From: Pararhizobium sp. IMCC21322
Lineage (GTDB): Bacteria > Pseudomonadota > Alphaproteobacteria > Rhizobiales > GCA-2746425
Direction of reading: 5' to 3'
DNA: 64,000 nt
Assembly: GCF_030758295.1 (NCBI RefSeq)
Contig: NZ_CP132335.1
Span: forward strand, 3,820,412 to 3,884,411
The notes under the pieces are model-generated. The model searched no databases, was not told where the DNA came from, and saw nothing but the letters and a program-made list of their open reading frames with translations. The stretch's first letter is position 1. Every line of letters starts with the position of its first letter. Below, piece by piece: positions 9,835 to 18,368 of this stretch. Made by a program: the position numbers and the translations under genes.

Positions 9835-12234
9835 TTATGACCCGGTTGCAGAATGCACATTCCATATTTCGTCAGCATAACCTGATATTGTGCGGTCTGA
9901 CGAGAACCAACCCACGCGCGCCGTATTGAGAATGGATTTGCGTGTCCAGCTTTCTGTATCAACGAAGTCGACATCAATCTGTCGCTGCGTTTCAAAATAA
10001 CTGTCGAAATCGCAGGTCACGAGGAAGTAGTCGTGCTCGTACATGCGCCGCACCAGAGAAGCGAACCGTTTTGGCTCTTGCGGAGAGAAAACGCCATCAG
10101 AAATCTGCCCAAGAACACGGGACAGACGCGGGCTGGCTTCAATCGCGTTGCAGGCAAAATCATGTTCGTCCCGCCGGGCCACAACTTCTGCCGCAGTCAG
10201 GCCAAACAGATAGAAATTCTCCGCCCCGACCCGTTCCCGAATTTCCACATTTGCGCCGTCCAATGTGCCGATGGTCGGCGCACCGTTGAGGGCGAACTTC
10301 ATATTACCGGTGCCGGAGGCTTCTTTACCGGCGGTTGAAATCTGTTCGGACAAATCTGTCGCCGGTATCAGGAATTCCGCCATTGTGACGTTGTAGTTTT
10401 CCGGATAGACGATCTGCAGGAATTTCGACGTCACCGGATCCTTGTTGATGACCTTGGCCACATCATTGATGAGATGGATGATCTCCTTGGCCACAACATA
10501 ACCCGGTGCCGCCTTGCCACCGAAAATCTTGATTCGCGGCGTCCAGTTCCCGTTCGGATTGTCCCGAATTTCATTCCACAACGCCACTGTTTCCAGCAGG
10601 TTCATCAATTGACGCTTGTATTCATGAATGCGCTTGATCTGCACATCGAACATGGCGGACGGGTCAAGTGACACGCCATCCCGAGCCTTCAACCAGTTTG
10701 AAAGACGGTCTTTATTCTGCTGTTTCGCAGTGCGAAAATCCTGCTGGAACCCAGCATCATCTGCGAATTTTGCCAAACCATCCAACTGTTCAAGATCATC
10801 CGGCCAGGTCCCGCCAATGCTGCGATTGATGAGGTTTCGCAAAGGCGGATTGCAGGAATACAGCCAGCGCCGGGGCGTAACCCCATTGGTCATATTGGTA
10901 ATACGGTCGGGATAAATGGCGTGCAGGTCCGAGAACACAGTTTCCTTGACCAGTTCACTGTGCAAAGCCGAAACGCCATTGACCTTGTGAGCCATGATGA
11001 AAGCCAGTTCACCCATTTTGACAGAGCCATCTTCGATGATCCGAACGGACCCGTCTGTAGCCTTCACATGCGCGTCTTCAATCAGTTCGATGATGCGATG
11101 GTGGCGTGGCAAAACGCGTGCAAACAGCCCCTCATCCCAGCGTTCCAAAGCTTCTGGCAAAAGGGTGTGGTTGGTATATCCAAGGCATCCTCGGGCAATC
11201 TCGATTGCTTCTGCAATTGACAAACCATGCTCATCCGCCAACAGCCGCACCAATTCTGCACCAGCCACCGCCGGATGAGTGTCGTTCAATTGAATGGCGA
11301 CCTTGTTGGCCAGATCACGCAAATTATGACCCTCCGACAAAAAGCGGCGCAGCAAATCCTGGATGGAAGCCGCTGTGAAGAAATATTCCTGTTTCAGGCG
11401 CAATTCCTTGCCAACAGGTGTCGTGTCATCGGGATAAAGCACGCGGGAAATGGTACGCGCCAAAGCCTCTGGTTCGGTCGCGGCCAGATAATCACCTTGA
11501 TTAAAGCTTTCCAGATCAAACAGACGGGTGGGCTTTGCGGCCCAAAGACGCAACGTATTCGCCCACTTCCCTTTCCAGCCAACCACCGGCGTATCATAGG
11601 CAGACGCCAGAACGGTTTCACCGGGATGCCACTTTGCGCGGCCATCAGACTCTTTTACATAGCCGGAAAAGCCAATTGAATAGCTGACTTCTGGACGTTC
11701 AAATTCCCAGGCATGGCGCTGGGCAAGCCAGCCTTCCGCTGTTTCGACCTGACGCCCGTCTTCAAAATGCTGCTCGAACAAACCGTGTTCGTAGCGAATG
11801 CCATAGCCATAGGCTGGAATACCCAGCGTCGAAAGACTGTCCAGAAAACAGGCGGCCAGCCGCCCAAGTCCGCCATTACCCAAAGCGGCATCCGGCTCAT
11901 CGGCAACAACCGTTGCATAGTTCTGCCCAAGCGATTCCATCGCTTCTTCAGCGATTTCATCAACCCTGAGATTGACGGCAACATCCTCGATCAGACGCCC
12001 GATCAGAAACTCCATGGACAAATAATAAACCCGCTTGCCCTTGGCTTCATAAGTGGTGCGTGTGCTTTCAAACCAGGGATCGACAACCAGATCACGCAGG
12101 GTCAGGGACAGCGACATGCGCCAATCATAGACCGATGCGTGGCTCTCATCCTTACCGAGGGAATATTTCAAATGGCGCAGAACTTCTGCACGAACTGTTG
12201 CCACATCAATTGGCTTTGTATCTGTGATGTTCAT
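9835..12234 (-). CDS. glgP: Glycogen phosphorylase (GT35)
   Basis: Releases glucose-1-phosphate from non-reducing ends of glycogen, using pyridoxal phosphate. The PLP-binding segment EASGTGNMKFALNG and the following GTLDGANVEI are intact. The open frame extends upstream to 12327, but the ATG at 12234 (MNITDTKPIDV) gives a normal 799-residue enzyme and the upstream part looks like leader. It is the first gene of the operon glgP-glgB-glgC-glgA-glgX-malQ-pgm, so the operon promoter should lie upstream of 12234. Confidence 0.95.
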   Translation of the reverse strand: MNITDTKPIDVATVRAEVLRHLKYSLGKDESHASVYDWRMSLSLTLRDLVVDPWFESTRTTYEAKGKRVYYLSMEFLIGRLIEDVAVNLRVDEIAEEAMESLGQNYATVVADEPDAALGNGGLGRLAACFLDSLSTLGIPAYGYGIRYEHGLFEQHFEDGRQVETAEGWLAQRHAWEFERPEVSYSIGFSGYVKESDGRAKWHPGETVLASAYDTPVVGWKGKWANTLRLWAAKPTRLFDLESFNQGDYLAATEPEALARTISRVLYPDDTTPVGKELRLKQEYFFTAASIQDLLRRFLSEGHNLRDLANKVAIQLNDTHPAVAGAELVRLLADEHGLSIAEAIEIARGCLGYTNHTLLPEALERWDEGLFARVLPRHHRIIELIEDAHVKATDGSVRIIEDGSVKMGELAFIMAHKVNGVSALHSELVKETVFSDLHAIYPDRITNMTNGVTPRRWLYSCNPPLRNLINRSIGGTWPDDLEQLDGLAKFADDAGFQQDFRTAKQQNKDRLSNWLKARDGVSLDPSAMFDVQIKRIHEYKRQLMNLLETVALWNEIRDNPNGNWTPRIKIFGGKAAPGYVVAKEIIHLINDVAKVINKDPVTSKFLQIVYPENYNVTMAEFLIPATDLSEQISTAGKEASGTGNMKFALNGAPTIGTLDGANVEIRERVGAENFYLFGLTAAEVVARRDEHDFACNAIEASPRLSRVLGQISDGVFSPQEPKRFASLVRRMYEHDYFLVTCDFDSYFETQRQIDVDFVDTESWTRKSILNTARVGWFSSDRTISGYADEIWNVHSATGS

Positions 12235-12703
12235 TCTGGTACTCTGGTGTCTGTGCCGGAAGGCTGAGGAATATTGGGGTTTGTCCAGGATCGGGTATTC
12301 GCATATCCAGTTGATCTGTCTGCTCACACTGAGCTAACCCGAAAAACGCCTGCAAAGTCCGATCAGCTACATAGCTGCTGTTGCCTCAAAAAGCTTGCAG
12401 TTTTTCAAATATTTGGGATTGCACACCTGCGACATACTGTCGAGCCGACTCACCTCCCTGCAGGAACCGAAATTGAGGAATTGCCCTTACCCTGGGCATT
12501 TGCTCAGACACTAACAGGAGAGTCCCATTTTCACAATCCCAGATTTTGAGGAAATGACTCCTGCTCCACAGCAATCCGAGCGCATTTTGCGGGAATCCGC
12601 AAAGCAGCCTGAGTCAAATTAGCTTCCGCAACACCCAAATTCACGTCAGGTACCGGTTTAAAATAGGTTTGGGATCCGGGCCTGGATGGATCGGTGGGTG
12701 CAC
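12235..12703. other. Intergenic region between gatZ and the glycogen operon
   Basis: About 470 bp with no gene I can support. It must contain the promoter of the minus-strand glycogen operon and the end of the tct-gatZ unit. A small perfect hairpin CAGCTA-CA-TAGCTG lies at 12364-12377. I see no clear promoter hexamers, tRNA or intrinsic terminator. Confidence 0.5.
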
Positions 12704-13990
12704 TCATCGCACACATGCTGCAGAATATGGAGCCAATGCACAGCGAATTGCTGCAATTGCCAATGATCTGGCATCTGGCTGCACCTTGCCAGCAACCACA
12801 TCTGCATAGTGCCGCGGTAGGAACTGGCTAACCAGGGGATCGGGCAAATCCATTCCTTCAAGGCAGGCCAACAGGTCTTCAACAGCCATATTGGCTGCTT
12901 TATGGGTCCAATAGTACCGAATCCTGTCCGAATAGGAAAAATGCCGCTGCATGAACTGGCTTGTTTCAGCGCCGTGATAGTAAGCATTCCAGTCATTCGG
13001 CATGGCGAGCATGACCCGCTCCATTGTGCGCGGCAGACTTCCAGCCTCATAGTCCGGTACAAGTACACCGGCGATCTGATCCAACCCGTAAAACGCCTCC
13101 CGCAATGCAAAGGTCAGACCCGGCCCAACCTTCAGAATACAGAACCCGCCATCGACAAGGTCTGCCAGGGCATCTGCTGTCTGGTAGTCGGTTGAATGCG
13201 CTTCAAAAACCACCGACCCGAACTCCTGTCGCCAGGCTGAAAGCTGTTCAGCGGCCTCCGGCACAAATGCAATCACATTCGTATGGCCAAACTCGACGCC
13301 GGGTTGCACGACCAGGCCGACAACGCGCTTGAAAGCATCATCAAGACCACGTTCTGCAAAAGCAATCCTGTGCTTTTCAATGGTATCAGCTGCATCCTGC
13401 GGACGGCTGACCTCCACTGTCTCCAATTTCTCAGAGGCCCCACCAGGAACAGGCACCTCGGTTCCAACAATATAGGCGGGACCGGGATATCCCCCGGCTT
13501 TTGCGCCCTCCTCTGCCGCCTTCGCCAATGCAGCTGCACGTTCGGCAACAATGGGAACCGGTAAGGGTACGGGATCATCTGCACAGGACATGCTGGCATC
13601 GAGGTGGATTTTCCCAAAGCCAGCTGCTGCGTATTGTCTTGTCATGACGATTGCCTTGGCCATCGCGTCTAAAGTTGGCATTTTACGCCAGGGATTGGGG
13701 CCAAGATGGTCTCCGCCCAGGACAATCCGATCAACCGGGAAACCGAGTTTCCGGGCAATAGACATTACAAAGTCATGGAAGTCTGCCGGGGTCATACCCG
13801 TATAGCCGCCATCCTGATTAACCTGATTACAGGTCGCCTCAATACAGGCAAAAGAACAGGTCTCTTTAGCCTCTATGAGAGCGGCCTCAATCACCATCGG
13901 ATGCGCACTGCATACCGATGTCATACCCGCCGGTTGGCCAGCATTCGCCTGACTGTGCAAATCGAACAGATAATCCAGAGCTTTGGTCAA
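12704..13990 (-). CDS. GatZ/KbaZ-family protein (tagatose-bisphosphate aldolase subunit or tagatose-6-phosphate 4-epimerase)
   Basis: The protein shows the GatZ/KbaZ signatures SVCSAHPMVIEAA, NQVNQDGGYTGMTPADF and ILGGDHLGPNPW-like VLGGDHLGPNPW. In enterobacteria such proteins are non-catalytic partners of a class II tagatose-bisphosphate aldolase. In Agrobacterium a relative is described as D-tagatose-6-phosphate 4-epimerase (EC 5.1.3.40, from memory). No catalytic aldolase gene is beside it, which favours the stand-alone epimerase reading. I place the start at a TTG at 13990 (GGAA seven bases upstream), giving 428 residues that align with the family beginning. A TTG at 14068 would add 26 residues. 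It lies about 115 bp downstream of tctA on the same strand. Confidence 0.8.
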   Translation of the reverse strand: MTKALDYLFDLHSQANAGQPAGMTSVCSAHPMVIEAALIEAKETCSFACIEATCNQVNQDGGYTGMTPADFHDFVMSIARKLGFPVDRIVLGGDHLGPNPWRKMPTLDAMAKAIVMTRQYAAAGFGKIHLDASMSCADDPVPLPVPIVAERAAALAKAAEEGAKAGGYPGPAYIVGTEVPVPGGASEKLETVEVSRPQDAADTIEKHRIAFAERGLDDAFKRVVGLVVQPGVEFGHTNVIAFVPEAAEQLSAWRQEFGSVVFEAHSTDYQTADALADLVDGGFCILKVGPGLTFALREAFYGLDQIAGVLVPDYEAGSLPRTMERVMLAMPNDWNAYYHGAETSQFMQRHFSYSDRIRYYWTHKAANMAVEDLLACLEGMDLPDPLVSQFLPRHYADVVAGKVQPDARSLAIAAIRCALAPYSAACVR

Positions 13991-14106
13991 TTTGATTCCA
14001 ACATCATAGTTTTGAAAATTTACCTGGTGCAGTTGTATCGAGGTGAACTGTGAAAAATGTATATGCAATCTGAAACAAAAACACAGGCCGCCTGCTGACT
14101 TTGTAG

Positions 14107-15624
14107 CTACGCCTTCTTTGAAGTCTCATCCCTGCTGCGACCGAACATTATTTTCCACAAAGGTGTCTGGCTTAGAATCATAAGCACAAAGGCTGTGGTC
14201 AAAACCAGAGTGATGGGATTGGACACGAATGACCAAAAGAAATTCCCGAAATCCTGTCGTGCAGAAATCATGGCACGGCGATAGTTGGAATCCATCATCG
14301 GCCCCAGAATGACTCCCAGAATAACCGGACCGACCTGAAACCCGTAAGTCTTCATGAAATAGCCAACCACCCCGAACAAAAGCATCCAGTAAATATCGAT
14401 GGGATTGTTCTGGATCGCGTATGTACCAACCGCACTCAGTATAATGATCAGTGGAATCAGAACAGCTTTTGGACATTCAACGATCTTTGTAAAAACGCGG
14501 ATGCCGGTCAGGCCGAAAATCAGCAGGAAGATGTTTGCAAGCGTCAGGCTACCGACAATAAACCAGAACAGATGCGGTGTTTCGATCAGCAAAAGCGGGC
14601 CCGGCCTGAGGCCATGAATGAAAAGCGCACCAATAATGACAGCAGTCACCGCATCACCGGGAATACCAAGGGTGAGCATTGGTATATAGGCCCCGCCAAC
14701 GGCGGCATTATTGGCAGCTTCCGGCGCGACCAGCCCTTCGCGGCACCCTTCACCGAATGGGCGCTCCGGGTTCTTTGTGGCTCGCTTGGCATCGTCATAG
14801 GCCAGCAGCGCGGCAATATCCCCGCCGGTCCCCGGAAGCGCGCCAATGATAGTACCTATTCCTGATGCACGCATGGCAAGCCAGAAATACTTCTTCACAT
14901 CTGAGAAGCGCGGAATAATTCGGTCGATTTTCTGTTTGATGGCAGGCACGTCGAGTGTGTGCAACTGCACCAGCGCCTCGGCAACACCAAAGAAGCCAAT
15001 CATTGCCGCCACATAGGGAATGCCGCCCATCAGCGTTATGGTGTTGAAGGTAAAACGTCCTTCAGCTGTCATCGGGTCAAGTCCGACCATGCCAATCAAC
15101 ACGCCAAGCGCTCCGGCGAAGACGCCCTTGGCAAAACTTTCACCGGACAAAGTGCCCACCAGAAGAATGCCAATCAGGCCCAGCAACAGATAATCGCGAG
15201 ACTGAAACATCAGGGCGAATTCTGAAATGAGTGGCGCAAACAGCGCCAGCGCCAGAATTCCGATAAAGCCGCCAAACACCGACATGACCGTCGTCAGCCC
15301 GATCGCCTCACCGGCCTCTCCGCGCTTGGCCAGCGGATAGCCTTCAATTGCGGTAGCGATGGCTGAGGGCGCGCCTGGAATGTTCAAAAGTATTGCGGTT
15401 CGGGAGCCACCATAGACACCACCGAAAAACACGCCTGATATCAGCGCCAGCGCTTCATTGACGTCCCATTTGAATGTGAACGAAATCAGGATTGATGCTG
15501 CCATGGTCACAGACAGACCCGGAATTGCGCCAACATAGATGCCAGAAAGGGTCCCGGCTCCCGTCAGGAACAACAGCCATGGATCACTCCAGGCAATCAG
15601 AAAATACCCAAACGCCTCCGCCAT
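14107..15624 (-). CDS. tctA: Tripartite tricarboxylate transporter, large permease subunit TctA
   Basis: This is the large membrane subunit (about 12 helices) of a TTT-family sodium- or proton-coupled uptake system. The 505-residue protein has the TctA signature near its N-terminus (YVGAIPGLSVTMAASI) and the repeated glycine-rich ALPGTGGDIAALLAYDDAKR in the middle. It starts one base after the tctB stop, so translation is probably coupled. The substrate cannot be read from the sequence. The neighbouring GatZ-family gene hints at a sugar, sugar acid or polyol derivative. Confidence 0.93.
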   Translation of the reverse strand: MAEAFGYFLIAWSDPWLLFLTGAGTLSGIYVGAIPGLSVTMAASILISFTFKWDVNEALALISGVFFGGVYGGSRTAILLNIPGAPSAIATAIEGYPLAKRGEAGEAIGLTTVMSVFGGFIGILALALFAPLISEFALMFQSRDYLLLGLIGILLVGTLSGESFAKGVFAGALGVLIGMVGLDPMTAEGRFTFNTITLMGGIPYVAAMIGFFGVAEALVQLHTLDVPAIKQKIDRIIPRFSDVKKYFWLAMRASGIGTIIGALPGTGGDIAALLAYDDAKRATKNPERPFGEGCREGLVAPEAANNAAVGGAYIPMLTLGIPGDAVTAVIIGALFIHGLRPGPLLLIETPHLFWFIVGSLTLANIFLLIFGLTGIRVFTKIVECPKAVLIPLIIILSAVGTYAIQNNPIDIYWMLLFGVVGYFMKTYGFQVGPVILGVILGPMMDSNYRRAMISARQDFGNFFWSFVSNPITLVLTTAFVLMILSQTPLWKIMFGRSRDETSKKA

Positions 15625-15625
15625 A

Positions 15626-16150
15626 TCAAAGAAGGCCCCTCAGCAGCGTTCCCTGCGGAAGAACCACCTGGAAAACTTCTCGGAAAATAACGTAGATCGT
15701 GGCCAGCGCGAGCGCGGTCAAAAGCAATGTGACAAATACATTCTTGCGCCACAGATACTGGAAAGCAGCCAAAAGAAAAATCCCGGAACTCAGCAAAAAA
15801 CCGAACCAGGGCATGAGAAGCAGATAGCCCAGAACAAGTGCGATGAGAACGATGTGATGAAGCGAAACCACTTCGGTAAAAAAGCGCTTTGTGACGGAGC
15901 CATCGCTTGTATCAGGAGCGCGCGTATTGAGTGCCGAAAGCAGGATCAGCAGACCTGAAACAACAAGCGTTCCAGAGGCAAGCATGGGAAAAACACCGGG
16001 TGTCGTCTTGCCGGTAAAGCCGGAAATTTCGTAAGACTGCCAAAAGGCAGCCACCGAGAAAACCAGGATAACAAGTGCAAAAACCAGCTCACCGGGTCGA
16101 CGTCGTCCGGCATCCCCGTCCACGGTTTGCGGCGCGTGATCAGTCGCCAT
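15626..16150 (-). CDS. tctB: Tripartite tricarboxylate transporter, small permease subunit TctB
   Basis: This 174-residue, four-helix membrane protein is the small TTT subunit. A hydrophilic N-terminus is followed by helix 1 (ELVFALVILVFSVAAFWQS), the family motif TPGVFPMLAS and three more hydrophobic stretches. It lies between tctC and tctA. A GGGGG-rich/AGAAGG ribosome-binding region lies upstream within the tctC-tctB spacer. Low sequence conservation is normal for TctB, so the call rests mainly on topology and gene order. Confidence 0.9.
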   Translation of the reverse strand: MATDHAPQTVDGDAGRRRPGELVFALVILVFSVAAFWQSYEISGFTGKTTPGVFPMLASGTLVVSGLLILLSALNTRAPDTSDGSVTKRFFTEVVSLHHIVLIALVLGYLLLMPWFGFLLSSGIFLLAAFQYLWRKNVFVTLLLTALALATIYVIFREVFQVVLPQGTLLRGLL

Positions 16151-16178
16151 GGAAATCCCCCCAGAAGGAGTCAGAAGG

Positions 16179-16210
16179 AACCAGCGCAGATGGTGAAATC
16201 TGCGCTGGTT
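16179..16210 (-). terminator. Perfect 13-bp hairpin between tctC and tctB
   Basis: The arms 16179-16191 and 16198-16210 are perfect inverted repeats around a 6-base loop, placed just after the tctC stop. There is no following T-run. It is better read as an mRNA-stabilising or attenuating hairpin that raises binding protein over permease, as is common in binding-protein operons (inference). Confidence 0.65.
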
Positions 16211-16216
16211 GATCTG

Positions 16217-17218
16217 TTATGGACGCGGAATGCCCAATTCTTCAGGGCTGACTTTGGCAACGCCGGTGTCCTGAAGTGCCCAGGCTGTAACCTGTTGCCA
16301 TTTCACGAGGAACTCAGCGGCCTCTTCGCCCGAAATATTCATGATGATATTGCCACGGTTACCCATCAGCGTTTTGAACGCTTCACTCTCGGCAGCCGTT
16401 TTGAAGGCAGCTTCAAGGGTTGCTTTCACATCATCAGGCGTATCCCCGCGCACGAAGGCACCGTAAAACGGACCCCATGGCAGGAATTTTGCCATTTCAG
16501 GGATCGCATCTGTAATCGCCGGCGCATCAGGAAGCGTGTCGACAGGCTCTGTGTTGACCACTGCCAAAGCGCGCATTTTGCCCGCTTTCACCTGTTCTGC
16601 CGCAGCTGAAATGCCTGATGGCATGAAATCAACTTCGCCGCCAAGCATTGCGGTCAGGCCGGGGCCTTCACCATCATACGGAATGGCGGTTACTTCAAAT
16701 GGAGCCGAATTTGCAATCAGCGCAGCAATAGTGCTTGGCAGACCACCGGGACCGGTTGAACCCATATTCACAGCGCCGGGGTTGGCAGCAATATCTGCCA
16801 TCAATTCTTGCATGGTCTGATATTTTGAATCAGCTGCAACCACAATCACAGCAACGCCGCGCCCAAGAATATTAACCGGGTGGAAGCTGGAATAGTCGAG
16901 CTTGGACACACCCATCACCGGGTGCAATTGAGGATTTTCAGCACCATAGAGGAACGTGTAACCATCGCCAGGAGCCGCGGCCACATAAGCCGTGGAAATC
17001 GCGCCCGCACCGCCGGATTTGTTCAATACAACAACTGATTTGCCAAGTGCTTCCTCGACAGCCGGATTTACAGCGCGTGCCACAGTATCAGTAGCGCCGC
17101 CTGCGCCCCACATGACAACACCCAGAAGCTCACGCTCAGGGAAATCCTGTGCGGAGGCAACTCCGCCAGCAACCATCAGCGCCGCAACAGCGCCCATCAA
17201 TTTCATGCTAATTTTCAT
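16217..17218 (-). CDS. tctC: Tripartite tricarboxylate transporter substrate-binding protein TctC (Bug family)
   Basis: This is the periplasmic solute receptor of the TTT system. It has a signal peptide ending around VASAQD, then the Bug-family fold with FPERELLGVVMWGAGGATDTVARAV, GGAGAISTAYVA and GSTGPGGLPSTIAALIA. The ATG at 17218 (MKISMKLMGAV) follows GGGAGT. An upstream start at 17248 would put hydrophilic residues before the signal peptide and is rejected. The mature receptor of about 310 residues is normal. It is the first gene of the tctC-tctB-tctA-gatZ unit, with a duplicated 40-bp element about 80-160 bp upstream. Confidence 0.93.
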   Translation of the reverse strand: MKISMKLMGAVAALMVAGGVASAQDFPERELLGVVMWGAGGATDTVARAVNPAVEEALGKSVVVLNKSGGAGAISTAYVAAAPGDGYTFLYGAENPQLHPVMGVSKLDYSSFHPVNILGRGVAVIVVAADSKYQTMQELMADIAANPGAVNMGSTGPGGLPSTIAALIANSAPFEVTAIPYDGEGPGLTAMLGGEVDFMPSGISAAAEQVKAGKMRALAVVNTEPVDTLPDAPAITDAIPEMAKFLPWGPFYGAFVRGDTPDDVKATLEAAFKTAAESEAFKTLMGNRGNIIMNISGEEAAEFLVKWQQVTAWALQDTGVAKVSPEELGIPRP

Positions 17219-17301
17219 TCTGTTACTCCCTATGCAGTTCCACCGCATCAGCTTCTTTTACCAATAGCAGGTCATGCAATTTGCAACGCCTGCTACACTT
17301 A

Positions 17302-17380
17302 TAGCTGGCAGAGTTGGCAGCAACAGGCAATGAATATTCTCTAGCTGGCAGAGTTGGCAGCAACAGGCAATGAATATTCT
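17302..17380. repeat. 40-bp-period perfect tandem repeat upstream of tctC
   Basis: A 39-base sequence beginning TAGCTGGCAGAGTTGGCAG and ending AATGAATATTCT is present at 17302-17340 and again, identical, at 17342-17380. The 40-bp period is close to four helical turns. Its position 84-162 bp upstream of the tctC start suits a duplicated regulator site, but no regulator is identified. Confidence 0.9.
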
Positions 17381-17573
17381 CGGACTTTTTTGCATTCCTC
17401 TGCAATTCGGCTGGGACCAGAATGAGAAGAATTGAGCGGATGGCGATCATATTTCGCCTGCAGGTAGAATCAGGCCGCGCACCTCCCGAAAGAATTGCAG
17501 AAACAATGTTTCCGCTCATCAAAACTTTGGGAAATGCTGCATTTCATGATGCAGATGAGCGACGCAATCCAAA

Positions 17574-17789
17574 ACCTGAACCAAGACGCTCGACCGAGCG
17601 TCCGGCGCGTATGTGCTGCCCCATCGGAGGCGTTTGCGCAGCAAACTGTCGTGAGATAAATGAGGGTGCGGGTAAGAGAAACAAACTCGAACCTGAGCCA
17701 AGACGCTCGACCGAGCGTCCGGCGCGTATGCGCCGCCCCATCGGAGGCGTTTGCGCAGCAAACTGTCATGAGATGAATGATGGTGCGGG
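17574..17789. repeat. 117-bp-period repeat containing the tRNA-Leu 3' tail
   Basis: Two 99-base copies (17574-17672 and 17691-17789), differing at 6 positions without indels, lie directly downstream of tRNA-Leu. Copy 2 includes the last nine bases of the tRNA gene and copy 1 carries an almost identical relic (GGTGCGGG). Each copy holds two perfect short hairpins: ACGCTCG-AC-CGAGCGT and GTTTGC-GCA-GCAAAC. The organisation resembles the rtT repeat after E. coli tyrT. Minus-strand peptides encoded across the copies are repeats of each other but are not convincing proteins. Confidence 0.85.
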
Positions 17790-17865
17790 CGGGGGGACTT
17801 GAACCCCCACGGCCTACGGCCTCCGGATTTTAAGTCCGGTATGTCTACCATTCCATCACGCCCGC
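17781..17865 (-). tRNA. tRNA-Leu (anticodon UAA)
   Basis: A class II tRNA of 85 bases including encoded CCA. The acceptor GCGGGCG pairs with CGCCCGC. The anticodon stem CCGGA/TCCGG encloses loop CTTAAAA with anticodon TAA at 17830-17832. The long variable arm is GGCC-GTA-GGCC. The T-arm is GGGGG-TTCAAGT-CCCCC. Confidence 0.97.
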
Positions 17866-18368
17866 ATTCTGCAAGCCGTAAACCGGCTGTCATTCGATTT
17901 CAAGCGCCTTTTGGCGCGAAATTCTGGCTCGCTTGTCGCCAGTTCATCAGCAATGGGTAGGCCGCCAGCACCAGACCACTGACAGCATTTGCATCAGCTA
18001 CCAACTCCGACACCGGAAATCCGTCTAAAGCAACGCCCTTGGGTGTCCAGAACCGAACGATTGTTGTGTGCGAGCCAACGGATATTCTGCACACTCTGGA
18101 TGACACAGTTTTCCCACATCAAACAGAGGATCGATTTTCAGAACAGACTTTGGAATGATCGGGATTCACTTCAAAACAAAACGTTAAAAAAATCAATTTT
18201 ATTAAGTAAAACAGATATATAGAAAATTTTTAAAAATCATAATTGACTTGAATCCTTGACTCTCCGGCTCAAAGATACAACCGTAGATCATTTAGGCTGT
18301 ATTTGAACTGAAGCATATTGATTTCTTGATCGTATTTGCGCCCTGAAATCATGTAGGGAGTACAGATT
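17866..18368. other. Intergenic region upstream of the lysozyme gene, partly AT-rich
   Basis: About 500 bp between tRNA-Leu and the lysozyme-like gene. A perfect hairpin GCGCC-TTTT-GGCGC lies at 17904-17917. From about 18170 to 18250 the DNA is strongly AT-rich, with long A and T runs, unlike the rest of the window. TTGACT appears at 18243 and 18256, but I find no well-spaced -10 for either. A 68-codon open frame at 17900-18106 on the minus strand looks spurious. Confidence 0.55.

Noticed and set aside
17302-17789. The repeat-rich segment as a CRISPR array or integrated mobile element
   Set aside because: Only two copies of each repeat, no spacer pattern and no cas genes. The 18-bp interval between tRNA-tail copies is too small to be an element flanked by attachment sites, and no integrase is nearby.
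17519-17893. A 124-codon minus-strand frame, and related frames, with internally repeated peptides
   Set aside because: The frame runs through the tRNA gene and across both DNA repeat copies. The peptide repetition only mirrors the nucleotide repeat, and there is no ribosome-binding site or known domain.
17900-18106. A 68-codon GTG-start frame upstream of tRNA-Leu
   Set aside because: No family resemblance and no clear ribosome-binding site. It ends just before the tRNA, where its promoter would have to lie.
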